The notes under the pieces: generated by a model
Databases searched by the model: none
Told to the model about the DNA's origin: nothing
The model's input: the letters and a program-made list of their open reading frames with translations, nothing else
Part shown: one piece after another, positions 8,483-17,050 of the stretch
How positions within the stretch are numbered: the stretch's first letter is position 1
How the letters are laid out: every line of letters begins with the position of its first letter
Translations under genes and position numbers: made by a program
Origin: Mesorhizobium sp. SARCC-RB16n
Lineage (GTDB): Bacteria; Pseudomonadota; Alphaproteobacteria; Rhizobiales; Rhizobiaceae
Assembly (NCBI RefSeq): GCF_008520305.1
Contig: NZ_ML703269.1
Location: 274,792 to 338,791, forward strand
DNA: 64,000 nucleotides
Direction of reading: 5' to 3'

Positions 8483-9116
8483 AGTAAATCCTGCCCAGAT
8501 AAGTCCGCGCCGTTTTTTCTCCAATGGTGCGCGAACTGCGCCTGTTTGCGCACCAAGGTGGTGGGAGCCAGGGATGATGAGCGCAGCCGCGTCTCGTTGT
8601 TTCGGACTGGTCGAAGCCGCGGTTCTCGGCATTTCAGGTCGTCAAGGTGGCAGCAATTGCGCTGCTTCGAGATATCAAAGTTAAATGCAGAGAAGGTGTT
8701 TGGTTGCTAATGAATTGGTGGCGGGGGCTGCTCGGGAGGAGCGCCCATGGATACACGAAATGTCGTAGCGAAAATGTCAGCCAAGCTGCTGAAGCATCGT
8801 GCCAACACCCAACCACTGCCCACGCGACCGGTCCGCGCATCGTTGGCTGACATTCCGCTCAGGCCACGGCAGAGGCCCGTCCATTGCCCATCGCCTCCGG
8901 CTCGGCCTGCCAGCAACATGTAGCCAAGAGGTCGCGCGGGCTGCACGCTTGGCGACGCCGGAAATGCGTCATTTGCCGTCCGTGGCATGCCGAGAGGGGC
9001 CGCGTACCGAGGCTGGCTATTGAAGCCGAGGGCCGGCTAGCCAACGGACGCCTGGCAGAAAGTGAATCGAACTTTTTAGCGGTTCGTTCATACATGCGTG
9101 TTTTCTAATTTATTCT
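8483..9116. other. Long gene-poor region before the TadG gene
   Basis: About 630 bases without a recognisable family gene. Several short open frames exist on both strands, but only the one at 8747-8923 has a convincing ribosome site. The last 60 bases before 9117 are AT-rich and could hold the promoter of the TadG/TadE genes; no boxes can be assigned firmly. Confidence 0.45.
8747..8923 (+). CDS. Possible 58-residue small protein
   Basis: ATG 8747 is preceded by GGGAGGAG at 8735-8742 region with about six bases of spacing, one of the best Shine-Dalgarno matches in this stretch. The frame runs to TAG at 8921-8923 and gives a basic peptide, MDTRNVVAKMSAKLLKHRAN at the start and Pro/Arg-rich afterwards. 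I recognise no family and the C-terminal half looks like translated GC-rich noise. It is listed because of the ribosome site alone. Confidence 0.3.
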   Translation: MDTRNVVAKMSAKLLKHRANTQPLPTRPVRASLADIPLRPRQRPVHCPSPPARPASNM

Positions 9117-10346
9117 ATGGCCCGCAACTGCTTCACCCGGATTCGGCTCATGGCGGCCGGCATGCGCCGCAGCAGAGCGGCGAATGTCGCCACCATCTTT
9201 GCCCTCACCCTGCCGATCGTCGTCGGTGCAGCGGGTTTTGGGGTGGAGACCTCCTATTGGTACTACAACAGTCTGAGATTGCAGGCCACGGCGGATGCCG
9301 CAGCCTATGCCGGCGCGCTGGAGCAGATCTCGGGTTCGGACACGCCGACGATCATCGCTGCCGCGACCCAGTCGGCCGCGACGAATGGCCTTGGCGCCGG
9401 CACGATCGTCGTCAATACGCCGCCTACATCCGGGCCGAACACGGCTAAGAACGCGGTTGAAGTGATCGTCAGTCAAAGACTCAATCGGATGTTCACCCAG
9501 ATCTTCACTCAGAGCCAGGTTCCAGAACAGGCGAGGGCCGTAGCCCTCATCACCAATGCTTCGAAGGCCTGCATGCTCGCGCTCGATCCGACGGCCTCGA
9601 AGGCTGTGCTGTTTTCGGGCAACACCAACGTGAAGGTCACAGGCTGCTCGGTGATGGCCAATTCGATCGCCTCGGACGCCATCAAGCTTCAGGGATCGGC
9701 GGGGCTCCAGGTCGATTGCCTGATAACGGCAGGCGGCGTCTCTCTCAGCAATCCCGTCACCACCGTTTGCGCGGCCCCGATCACCCAGGCGCTGCCTGCC
9801 GCAGACCCATTTGCCGGCCTGCCGGCCCCGGCGGCCTCGAACCCCTGCCAGAACGCCAACAAATCGGCGCTGGGGCCGGGGACGTTCTGTAACGGACTCA
9901 GTCTCAGTGGCAATGTCACGCTTCAGCCTGGAGTCTATGTCATCCAAGGTGGCGATTTCAAAGTGAATGCCAACGCCAATGTCTCCGGTGACGGCGTCAC
10001 CATTTACCTCGCCGGCGCCTCGCGTGTATCGATGAATGGCAACGCCACCGTGAATCTGAGCGCGCCGACGTCCGGCACTTACTCGGGCGTGCTGATGTAT
10101 GGCGACAGAACGGCCACCGGCGGACAGAGCACCTTCAACGGCACAGCGACGTCGCTGCTGACGGGCGCGCTTTATTTTCCCAAGCAGCAGGTCAATTATC
10201 TCGGCAATTTCTCAGGCCAAAGTGGGTGCACTCAGGTCGTTGCGAATCTGATCCAATGGTCGGGTAGCTCAACCATCAATCAGGATTGCACGAGCCTCGG
10301 AATGCGCGACATTCCCGCCACGCAGTCCGTAGCATTGGTCGAGTAA
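9117..10346 (+). CDS. TadG-like pilus-assembly protein with beta-rich C-terminal domain
   Basis: The 409-residue product begins with the TadE/TadG-type prepilin-like N-terminus: SRAANVATIFALTLPIVVGAAGFGVETSYWYYNS, in which positive residues precede one long hydrophobic helix. The following QATADAAAYAGALE is the usual TadG continuation. From about residue 155 it contains many short repeated strands rich in Gly, Asn, Ser and Thr (for example VSMNGNATVNLSA), suggesting a right-handed beta-helix or similar surface domain, as in other TadG-like proteins with an added C-terminal domain. The product is probably anchored in the inner membrane and faces the periplasm. It heads a trio with two TadE-like genes. 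No clear ribosome site precedes ATG 9117; ATG 9150 or 9162 are alternatives. Confidence 0.8.
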   Translation: MARNCFTRIRLMAAGMRRSRAANVATIFALTLPIVVGAAGFGVETSYWYYNSLRLQATADAAAYAGALEQISGSDTPTIIAAATQSAATNGLGAGTIVVNTPPTSGPNTAKNAVEVIVSQRLNRMFTQIFTQSQVPEQARAVALITNASKACMLALDPTASKAVLFSGNTNVKVTGCSVMANSIASDAIKLQGSAGLQVDCLITAGGVSLSNPVTTVCAAPITQALPAADPFAGLPAPAASNPCQNANKSALGPGTFCNGLSLSGNVTLQPGVYVIQGGDFKVNANANVSGDGVTIYLAGASRVSMNGNATVNLSAPTSGTYSGVLMYGDRTATGGQSTFNGTATSLLTGALYFPKQQVNYLGNFSGQSGCTQVVANLIQWSGSSTINQDCTSLGMRDIPATQSVALVE

Positions 10347-10352
10347 CTTCCG

Positions 10353-10793
10353 ATGGAACGACCATCAGCATCGATCCTGAGCGACGATGTGGGCGTTGCC
10401 GCGGTCGAGTTCGCATTGGTGCTTCCTTTCCTGTGCGTGGCGCTGCTCGGCATCCTGGACGGCTGGTCCTATGTGACCAGCTCGCTGTCGATGCGCGCCG
10501 GCGTGAAGACCGCCGCGAATCTGGTCATGGAAGGATCGACCAGCGATACGGCGACCCAGGCCGTTGCAATCGCGAGCTGGGAAAAGCGGCCGGCGGACGG
10601 CCAGGTCACTCTAAGCCGGATCTACATGTGCGGGGCGACCGTGGTCGACGCTTCCACCTTGTGCAGCGGGCCGAAGGCGCCATCGGTCTACGTTCAGATC
10701 CAGGCATCCGCCACTTGGGAGCCACCAGTTACCTTCGGCGTCTTTTCCACCTCCAGCACCATCGGCCACTTGGAGGTGATCCGTGTCCGCTAG
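10353..10793 (+). CDS. TadE-like pseudopilin
   Basis: The 146-residue protein has the TadE signature: [21 protein letters not shown], i.e. a Glu five residues into a hydrophobic helix after a short basic leader, as in pseudopilins processed in Flp-pilus systems. A soluble periplasmic domain with two cysteines (YMCGATV, TLCSGPK) follows. It starts seven bases after the TadG-like stop and overlaps the next gene by 11 bases, so the three are co-transcribed. Confidence 0.85.
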   Translation: MERPSASILSDDVGVAAVEFALVLPFLCVALLGILDGWSYVTSSLSMRAGVKTAANLVMEGSTSDTATQAVAIASWEKRPADGQVTLSRIYMCGATVVDASTLCSGPKAPSVYVQIQASATWEPPVTFGVFSTSSTIGHLEVIRVR

Positions 10794-11250
10794 GGCTATT
10801 CCAAGGAAGGTCCCCAGTGGGTTTCCTTCCGGAATTGCGTCGATAGATAGCTCAAGAGCAAGCGCGTTCAGGCGGGATCGATCCGGTGGGGCCGGATTGG
10901 AATTCGCGCTCATAGCGCCATTCCTTATCATGCTATTGTTCGGAATCTTTGCCTTTGGCTGGTCGATGAACGCTGTCTCCAGCGTTCGCTATACGCTTGA
11001 GACGACGTCGCGTTCGCTGCAACTCCAGAACACGTTGTCCCAGGCTGCCCTCCAATCGATCGCGACGCAGAAACTGCAGGCCCTGGGCCTGCAGGATGTC
11101 AACGTCACGATCGCGATCGATCCGGTGAGCGGCGGCTTTCGCATGGCGCATCTGACCGCCACCTATGCCTTCGTCATAGACTTCCCTTATTTCAACGCCT
11201 TCCCGATCAATTACGCGACGACGGTTACCGTGCCGCTGGTCGGCAGTTAG
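10783..11250 (+). CDS. TadE-like pseudopilin, second copy
   Basis: The gene starts with GTG at 10783, inside the end of the preceding gene, directly after the near-perfect ribosome site GGAGGTGAT (10772-10780), which settles the start. The 155-residue product has a basic leader, then [20 protein letters not shown] with the conserved Glu near residue 41, and a short periplasmic domain. It is a paralogue in architecture of the preceding TadE-like protein. Together with TadG it probably acts as minor pilin or initiation factor for a Flp/Tad pilus. Confidence 0.85.
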   Translation: MSARAIPRKVPSGFPSGIASIDSSRASAFRRDRSGGAGLEFALIAPFLIMLLFGIFAFGWSMNAVSSVRYTLETTSRSLQLQNTLSQAALQSIATQKLQALGLQDVNVTIAIDPVSGGFRMAHLTATYAFVIDFPYFNAFPINYATTVTVPLVGS

Positions 11251-11472
11251 ACATGTAGTCTGCCCAGACCACCAAGCCTCTGGCCTTGAGCCGCGCGGTC
11301 AGGCTGCATGAATTTCCCTCATTGACGCGCATGCAATTCATCTCTGGCAGAAGAGTCCTGGGCTGCTCCTTTCCCCCATGTGACAGGATCTTTTCCACAG
11401 TCAGGCGTTGCCGAAATTTTTACCCAAGGCATCAAGAAACTTTAAACCTCTGCCCGTTACCAAAGCACGTAT

Positions 11473-11548
11473 GGCCTCGTGGCGGAGCGGCTACGCTAGA
11501 GACTGCAAATCTCGGAAGCCTCGGTTCGATTCCGAGGCGAGGCCTCCA
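11473..11548 (+). tRNA. tRNA-Cys (anticodon GCA)
   Basis: The acceptor arms GGCCTCG and CGAGGCC pair. The anticodon loop is CTGCAAA with GCA, and the T stem CTCGG/CCGAG encloses TTCGATT. The discriminator T and encoded CCA end at 11548. The closing pair of the anticodon stem is a mismatch, but all else fits. Confidence 0.93.
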
Positions 11549-11645
11549 AAATTCCGAAGCAGATGGGCTAGTGGTCGGGTGGGAGTAAGTCCCATCCCCG
11601 GTTCATTTCCGCGTCACAAGCGATTCCGCCTGGCTGCAAAAAGCT

Positions 11646-12785
11646 CTATCGGAACAGATATTTCGACACCTCCGGGTTGCCACGGCGCCACATCACATTG
11701 TCCAGGAAGTAGTGGTGCACGTTGATGAAAATCAACACGATGAAGAAGAACAGCGACGATCCCAGAACCTCCTGGTCATAGGGGATAAGGGCGGTCAGCG
11801 CGGTCGGAATTAGCCAGAAAGCCAGACCGCCGAGGAGGAGGCCAGCACTGATGAACTCCAGAAGCCGCACCCTGTAGGCCGGACCAAGAACGGACAGGAT
11901 TCCGGATGGCGGAACTCTGTCGGCATCGCGCCCGTCACGCTCGACATTGCTCTGGTAACGCCAGACCACCGCCAGGTACTGCAAGGAATGGAGCGCCGGC
12001 ACCACGAGCAGCCAGAGCGGATTGGTCCTTACAATCAGAATCCAGAGATATAGCGACGCGGTGTAGGCGATGACGCCGTTATACGGCAGGCTGCCGCCAT
12101 TCCTGCTCCAACGATTGATCAGCATCACGGCAGTGGCGGCCGTGGAGGCGGCCGCGGCCGACAACGCAATCGCATTGAGCCATGCAGGGGTGGCAAACGT
12201 ATAATATTCCAGCCCCAGGTATTTTCCCTGGCTGACCGCCGTGTTCGTCTGAAGCCATGCGAACAACCAAACGGCATAGCTGTTGATCAGCAGGATTTTC
12301 TTGTCCGGATCGGTGAAGAACCTTCGCTTCAGGACGGCATCCACCATCAACATGCCGTAGCCTTGCTTGACGTAGTGCCAGCCCACGAAAAAGAACATCG
12401 CGTTGGTTGCGTTTCCCAGCAGCCGGGCGTTCGCCGTTATCGAGCCATAGGCAAAAAATGCGCCCATGAGCAGGGGAACGACGATGCCGGCAAAGATATA
12501 GCGGATCTGGAGATTCCCTTCGTATCCGTCGCCGCGCAGCTTCCGCCCAAAATTGCGGTAGAAGAGTTGGTATGAGTGGGCGAAGTGCGGATAGTTGATC
12601 AGATAAGCCAGGAAAAGCATCGTTGCAGCCACAAGACCTTCGTACCTCAGTGGCACGAAGTACAGCGCCGGCAAAATCAGGAATGCGCTGCCGCCGAGCA
12701 TCAGAAAGTCCGCGAGCGGACCAAAGAGATATCTTGGTGGCGTTGGCGTGGGAGCACGTAAATCCGCCGAAAGGTGAACTGTCAT
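11646..12785 (-). CDS. Polytopic membrane protein with conserved-looking histidines, function unknown
   Basis: ATG 12785 is preceded on the minus strand by GAAGGGAG at good spacing, which fixes the start and excludes an N-terminal extension to 12929. The 379-residue product has about nine hydrophobic helices. Histidines lie at or near helix ends: YPHFAHSYQLFYR (His67, His70), FFFVGWHYVKQGYG (His137), PALHSLQYLAVVWRYQ (about residue 280) and INVHHYFLDNVMWRR (His357, His358). This spacing recalls membrane metalloenzymes such as diiron desaturases or Brp/Blh carotene dioxygenases, but I see no full signature of either. It is flanked by tRNA-Cys and tRNA-Glu. Confidence 0.75.
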   Translation of the reverse strand: MTVHLSADLRAPTPTPPRYLFGPLADFLMLGGSAFLILPALYFVPLRYEGLVAATMLFLAYLINYPHFAHSYQLFYRNFGRKLRGDGYEGNLQIRYIFAGIVVPLLMGAFFAYGSITANARLLGNATNAMFFFVGWHYVKQGYGMLMVDAVLKRRFFTDPDKKILLINSYAVWLFAWLQTNTAVSQGKYLGLEYYTFATPAWLNAIALSAAAASTAATAVMLINRWSRNGGSLPYNGVIAYTASLYLWILIVRTNPLWLLVVPALHSLQYLAVVWRYQSNVERDGRDADRVPPSGILSVLGPAYRVRLLEFISAGLLLGGLAFWLIPTALTALIPYDQEVLGSSLFFFIVLIFINVHHYFLDNVMWRRGNPEVSKYLFR

Positions 12786-12917
12786 ATTAGCGCTCCCTTC
12801 GCATCCATTTAACCACCGGCCTGTCTGCTCGAGAAGATAGAGGAGCTGGCGGTTAGTGGAAAGGCATGTGCATCTGCCGCAACGAAACGCGGGAGAGAGG
12901 CCGATGTCTGGAAGATC

Positions 12918-12992
12918 TGGTACGCCCAAGGGGAATCGAACCCCTGTTACCGCCGTGAAAGGGCGGTGTCCTAACCGCTAGACGATGGGCGC
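12918..12992 (-). tRNA. tRNA-Glu (anticodon UUC)
   Basis: On the minus strand GCGCCCA pairs with TGGGCGT (first pair G-U). The anticodon stem CCGCC/GGCGG surrounds CTTTCAC, giving TTC, and the T arm is AGGGG-TTCGATT-CCCCT. The CCA end is encoded at 12918-12920. Confidence 0.95.
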
Positions 12993-13202
12993 GCTCAGAC
13001 GAAGCGGCTTATACTGACGTTGCGCGCAACCGGCAACCCGTTAGGTGCCGCCTTGGACAACTTTTTTCCGGCCTTTGGAAACAGGGGCTTCATCACGACC
13101 GCGCGCCTTGGCGGTTAGTAGAAAACGCCTATCGCTTCGCCGTGGGATTATGGCATGCGGAGACTCCGGCCTGATAACAGGCTCCGGCCCGTCAAATCGC
13201 TG

Positions 13203-14453
13203 CTAGCCGTCGTCACCACCGCTGCGCCGGCGGCAGCGCCAGTTCCAGTCGCGCTCGGGGCCGACGTCGACATGGACCGATTCGGTGTGGCAATAGGTGC
13301 CGACGCCGCCGCGGCCGGGCATGGTCCTGATATAGTTCGCCAGCTCCCATTTGGAGACGCCGGGCACCTGGATGTCGGCGGCCGCACAATACATGTGCAG
13401 CGAATTTTTGGCGCCGTTGGCGCGGCGATTGCGGGCCGGGTCGCGATAGCCCGAAGTGACGACCATCTTGCGGCCGTAATGGCCTTCGATCGTCTTCAGC
13501 ACGCGCACCAGGGATGGCTTCAGGCAGGCGACGTCCACACTCTCATTCTGCTTCAAGAGACCGTTGGGCGCCAGACGGGCCATGCCGGCCGCGGACGCAA
13601 CCTGATAGCTGCCGCCCGAACCTTCGTCCTCATTGAGGTCGACGTCGCTTTCGTCGTCAAGGCCGGACTTGCGCTTGATCTCGAACAGGGCTGTCTGGCG
13701 CACGCCGGGCAGGGCGTCACTGCCGGTGATGTGCCCGGCATTGTCGCCGCCGAGCGAAGCCAGTTGCAGTGGCTTCTGCGTGGAATCAGCCGAGGCCAGT
13801 GTGATGATCGGTTTTGCCGCGGCCGGGGCAGGCTTGGCTAGTACGGTCGGCTGTTCGCCCGTTCGTGTGTTGACCAGCGGAGCGGGTGTTGCCGAAGCAG
13901 GGGTGGCGCCAAACATCGAGGCCAGGAAGCCCTTTTTCTTCGGCGCCTCGGCTTGCGGCATTTCGCCGGCGGTCACATAGACCGGATTGTTCATCACCGG
14001 TACCGCAGCCGGCTTCGGGGCGGTCACTGCGGCGTCGGCGGCAGCGATCTTCTGGGCGACCGCATCGGTCTGCTGCGCCGTCTGCGCCGGCTGCTGTAAG
14101 GACTGCGGTGTCTTTCCCGCGATCGCTTCCGCACCGGCCGGCATTGTAAGCGGGAAGGCGGCTTGCGGCTTGGCCATCGGCACGTAGGCAACTGTTTCGG
14201 GGAGCGCCGTGTCGCTTTCGCTCATCACGGTCGTCTGCTCTGTCGCCACCTGCAACGACGAATCGGCGGCGAGCGGCTTGCCCGTGGAGGCGGCGTGGAT
14301 GTCCGATGCGGAAGCATTGTAGCCAGGCATTCCAACCGACATTGTCGGGTCGCCAGCCGATGTGCAGGAGGCCAGAAGCACGGAGCAGAGCGCTGCCACA
14401 ATGGCGCGGCGTTCTCCCTTTGCGAGGCTCCATCCTGCTGATTTCAAAGTCAA
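13203..14453 (-). CDS. Lipoprotein with C-terminal peptidase M15-type domain
   Basis: The 416-residue product has a signal peptide ending in a lipobox (VLLASC), so it is probably a lipoprotein. A long Ala/Pro/Thr-rich linker follows. The C-terminal 150 residues form a D,D-peptidase-like M15 domain: VVTSGYRDPARNRRANGAKN, then SLHMYCAAADIQ (Zn His and Asp of the SxHxxGxAxD motif) and GGVGTYCHTESVHVDVGP (second HxD-type ligand). The expected role is hydrolysis or recognition of peptidoglycan cross-links in the periplasm. The glycine normally found in SxHxxGxAxD is Cys here. It lies alone, facing phaC. Confidence 0.85.
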   Translation of the reverse strand: MTLKSAGWSLAKGERRAIVAALCSVLLASCTSAGDPTMSVGMPGYNASASDIHAASTGKPLAADSSLQVATEQTTVMSESDTALPETVAYVPMAKPQAAFPLTMPAGAEAIAGKTPQSLQQPAQTAQQTDAVAQKIAAADAAVTAPKPAAVPVMNNPVYVTAGEMPQAEAPKKKGFLASMFGATPASATPAPLVNTRTGEQPTVLAKPAPAAAKPIITLASADSTQKPLQLASLGGDNAGHITGSDALPGVRQTALFEIKRKSGLDDESDVDLNEDEGSGGSYQVASAAGMARLAPNGLLKQNESVDVACLKPSLVRVLKTIEGHYGRKMVVTSGYRDPARNRRANGAKNSLHMYCAAADIQVPGVSKWELANYIRTMPGRGGVGTYCHTESVHVDVGPERDWNWRCRRRSGGDDG

Positions 14454-14668
14454 ATTCCCCCTCGACGTCCGGTCGGTGCATCCGTGGCGCTGACTGCTAT
14501 GTCCGCGTCAGGGTGACCTTTGTCTCCGATCCGGAAACGAGACCTGTGTCAAATCAGCAAGCCTGTAAGTTTTTTTGCAGCGAATGCCGGATTGCGGCTG
14601 CTTGATGGTTGACGACACCATTTCGCCCGCTTTTAGGGGGCCGTCAACTCACCAGACATTACAGTCCG

Positions 14669-16504
14669 TTACACACGCACCTTGACATAGGTACCGGGAG
14701 CATCTCCCAAGGTTTTCATATGCTTGCCGGGTTTGCGAGCAGGTACGCGGGTGTTGTCCTTGGCTTCTATCCAGCTTTGCCAGTGTGGCCACCAGGATCC
14801 CGGATGGTCGGTGGCAGAGGCTATCCACTGGTCGAAGTCGCCCTTCGGCGGTCCGCCGGTCCAGTACTGATATTTGTTGGATGCGGGCGGATTGACGACG
14901 CCCGCGATATGGCCCGATCCCGCCATCACGTATTCGACCGGGCCGCCGAAATATTTCGAGCCGAGGAAGACAGACAGCGCCGGCGCGATGTGATCTTCCC
15001 TGGAGGCAAGGTTGTAGATTGGGATAGTGACATCGCCGAGCGAGACCGTGTGGCCCGCAAGTTCCATCGTCCCGCGCGAGAGGTTGTTCTCGAGATAGCA
15101 GTTGCGCAGGTAGAACGAATGGTTGGCCGCCGCCATGCGGGTCGAATCGGCGTTCCAGTAAAGCAGGTCGAAGGGCAGGGGATCCTTGCCGCGCATATAG
15201 TTGTTGACGACATAGGGCCAGATCAGATCGCCGGAGCGCAGCATGTTAAAAGCGGTCGCCATCTTGGTGCCGTCGAGATAGCCCTTTTCGTTCATCGACT
15301 TTTCCACCGCCGCGACCTGTTCCTCGTCGACGAACACTTTCAGGTCGCCGGCATAGGTGAAGTCGACCTGCGTGGTGAAGAAAGTCACCGACTTGATGCG
15401 GTCGTCGCCTTCGCGAGCCATCAGCGCCAGTGCCGCCGCCAGCAGCGTGCCGCCGACACAATAGCCGATCGCGTTGACATCCCGCTCGCCGGTGGCCTTC
15501 TCGATCGTGTCGAGGCCGTATTGGAGGCCTTCCCTGATATAGGCTTCCCAGTTCTTGGCGCCGTGGCGTTCATCCGGATTGATCCAAGAGATGACGAACA
15601 CGGTGTGGCCTTGCTCGATCGCCCAGCGGATGAAGGATTTCTGCGGGTTGAGGTCGAGGATATAGAACTTGTTGATCCAGGGCGGGCAGATCAGCAGCGG
15701 CCGCTTCAGCACCGTCTCGGTCGCCGCATCGTACTGGATGATCTCGGCGACATCGCTGCGGCCGACCACCTTGCCGGGCGTGGTGGCGATGTTCCTGCCG
15801 ATCTCGAAGGGCGAATAGTCGGCCTGGCGCAATTTCAGGTCGCCCTTGCCGGCGGCGATGTCCTCGGCCAGCATCTTCATACCGCGCACCAGGTTTTCGC
15901 CGTTGGAGGCGACGGTTTCGCGGAACAGTTCGGGATTGGTCAGGATGAAATTGGACGGCGAGATAGCGTTGGATACCTGCTTGACGTAGAAGCTCGCCTT
16001 GTGGCGGGTATGCTCGTCCAGGCCTTCGGCGTGGTCGACCAGTTCGGACGCCCAGCGCGAGGTGACGAGATAGGCCTGTTTGAGGAAGTCGAAGAAGGCG
16101 TTGCGGCCCCATTCCGGATCCTGGAAGCGCTTGTCGCCGCGCTCCGGCTTGACGGCATCGTCGGGACCTTCGGCATTGGGGCTGACGCGCTGGATGGCGT
16201 TGGCCCAAACGGTCATATAGCCGGCGAACAGCCGCGTCTGCGCTTCGAGCGCGCGTTGCGGATCGGCAAGCCAGTATTCGCTGAGCTTGGAGAAGGTCTT
16301 GACCATGTCGACGACAGGCTCGGCGACGTGGTCGCGCACCTCACCCTTTTCGCGCGGTTCGGCCCAGGCGGACGCCGCCTTGCCGGCCTGCTCGATCATC
16401 CGCGCCATGTTCAGCGCGAAGCGTTCCGGGTCCTTCACCAGATATTGCTCGACCGTCGAAGGTCCGCCATCTTCCGCTTTGCCCGAATCGGGTGTTTTGG
16501 ACAT
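14669..16504 (-). CDS. phaC: Class I poly(3-hydroxyalkanoate) synthase
   Basis: The enzyme polymerises 3-hydroxyacyl-CoA into PHA storage granules. The 611-residue length fits class I. The lipase-like box GYCVGGTL carries the catalytic Cys; the partner Asp is in SREDHIAPAL and the His in GSGHIAGVVN. The N-terminal PHA-synthase domain includes RFALNMARMIEQAG. I choose ATG 16504 (MSKTPDSGKAEDG); earlier in-frame codons to 16570 would overlap the promoter of the divergent lipoprotein gene. No phaR, phasin or phaAB gene is in the window. Confidence 0.96.
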   Translation of the reverse strand: MSKTPDSGKAEDGGPSTVEQYLVKDPERFALNMARMIEQAGKAASAWAEPREKGEVRDHVAEPVVDMVKTFSKLSEYWLADPQRALEAQTRLFAGYMTVWANAIQRVSPNAEGPDDAVKPERGDKRFQDPEWGRNAFFDFLKQAYLVTSRWASELVDHAEGLDEHTRHKASFYVKQVSNAISPSNFILTNPELFRETVASNGENLVRGMKMLAEDIAAGKGDLKLRQADYSPFEIGRNIATTPGKVVGRSDVAEIIQYDAATETVLKRPLLICPPWINKFYILDLNPQKSFIRWAIEQGHTVFVISWINPDERHGAKNWEAYIREGLQYGLDTIEKATGERDVNAIGYCVGGTLLAAALALMAREGDDRIKSVTFFTTQVDFTYAGDLKVFVDEEQVAAVEKSMNEKGYLDGTKMATAFNMLRSGDLIWPYVVNNYMRGKDPLPFDLLYWNADSTRMAAANHSFYLRNCYLENNLSRGTMELAGHTVSLGDVTIPIYNLASREDHIAPALSVFLGSKYFGGPVEYVMAGSGHIAGVVNPPASNKYQYWTGGPPKGDFDQWIASATDHPGSWWPHWQSWIEAKDNTRVPARKPGKHMKTLGDAPGTYVKVRV

Positions 16505-16601
16505 GGTTCGCGGGGTTCCTCCGGAAGCGTTTTCTTGACATATTAACATGGGACATCCGACAGGGTCCAATCTCGCTTACCCCGGCTGCCAAGGAAACAA
16601 T

Positions 16602-17006
16602 ATGACGATTAGGTTTGGCGAGACTGTTTTTTTCGGTGCCGGCCACTTTTGCCGCATCGGCGCGGCCATCATGCTCCTGGGCGTGGCCGGATGCTCGAGC
16701 ACAAATACCGGCGGTCCGGTGCCGATGGCCACCGACGCGGGTCCGAAGGACACGGGCACCTTCCCGAACCTCAACATTCCGCCGCAGGTGGCGGCGAAAC
16801 AGTTCACCGAGGCCGAGAAGAACGCCAAGCTCGCCCAACTGAAGGCCGACGAGAACGGGCAAGGCGCCAAGCAAGGCGCCAAGGGCGGCGGCGCGGCCGT
16901 CGCCAACCAGGCGGCGCTGACCGATCTCGCCAAGAAACACGGTCCGCAGACGCTGAAGCAGATCGAAGGCAAATGCGACCCCGCCCTCGACCCTACCTGC
17001 AAATGA
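16602..17006 (+). CDS. Small lipoprotein of unknown function
   Basis: ATG 16602 follows AAGGAAAC at good spacing. The 134-residue product has a signal peptide with lipobox LLGVAGC and a mature part rich in Lys, Ala and Gly, ending with a short Cys-bracketed tail (EGKCDPALDPTCK) that could form a disulfide. It is divergent from phaC and upstream of the aminotransferase gene. I recognise no family. Confidence 0.75.
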   Translation: MTIRFGETVFFGAGHFCRIGAAIMLLGVAGCSSTNTGGPVPMATDAGPKDTGTFPNLNIPPQVAAKQFTEAEKNAKLAQLKADENGQGAKQGAKGGGAAVANQAALTDLAKKHGPQTLKQIEGKCDPALDPTCK

Positions 17007-17050
17007 GTATATAGCGCGCGCCCAACGCTCCCTTGCTGTCTGGAACTGAC

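Noticed and set aside
14609-16546. A 645-codon open frame on the plus strand opposite phaC
   Set aside because: It mirrors the codon structure of phaC, is Arg/His-rich and has no family motifs, whereas phaC is unambiguous on the other strand.
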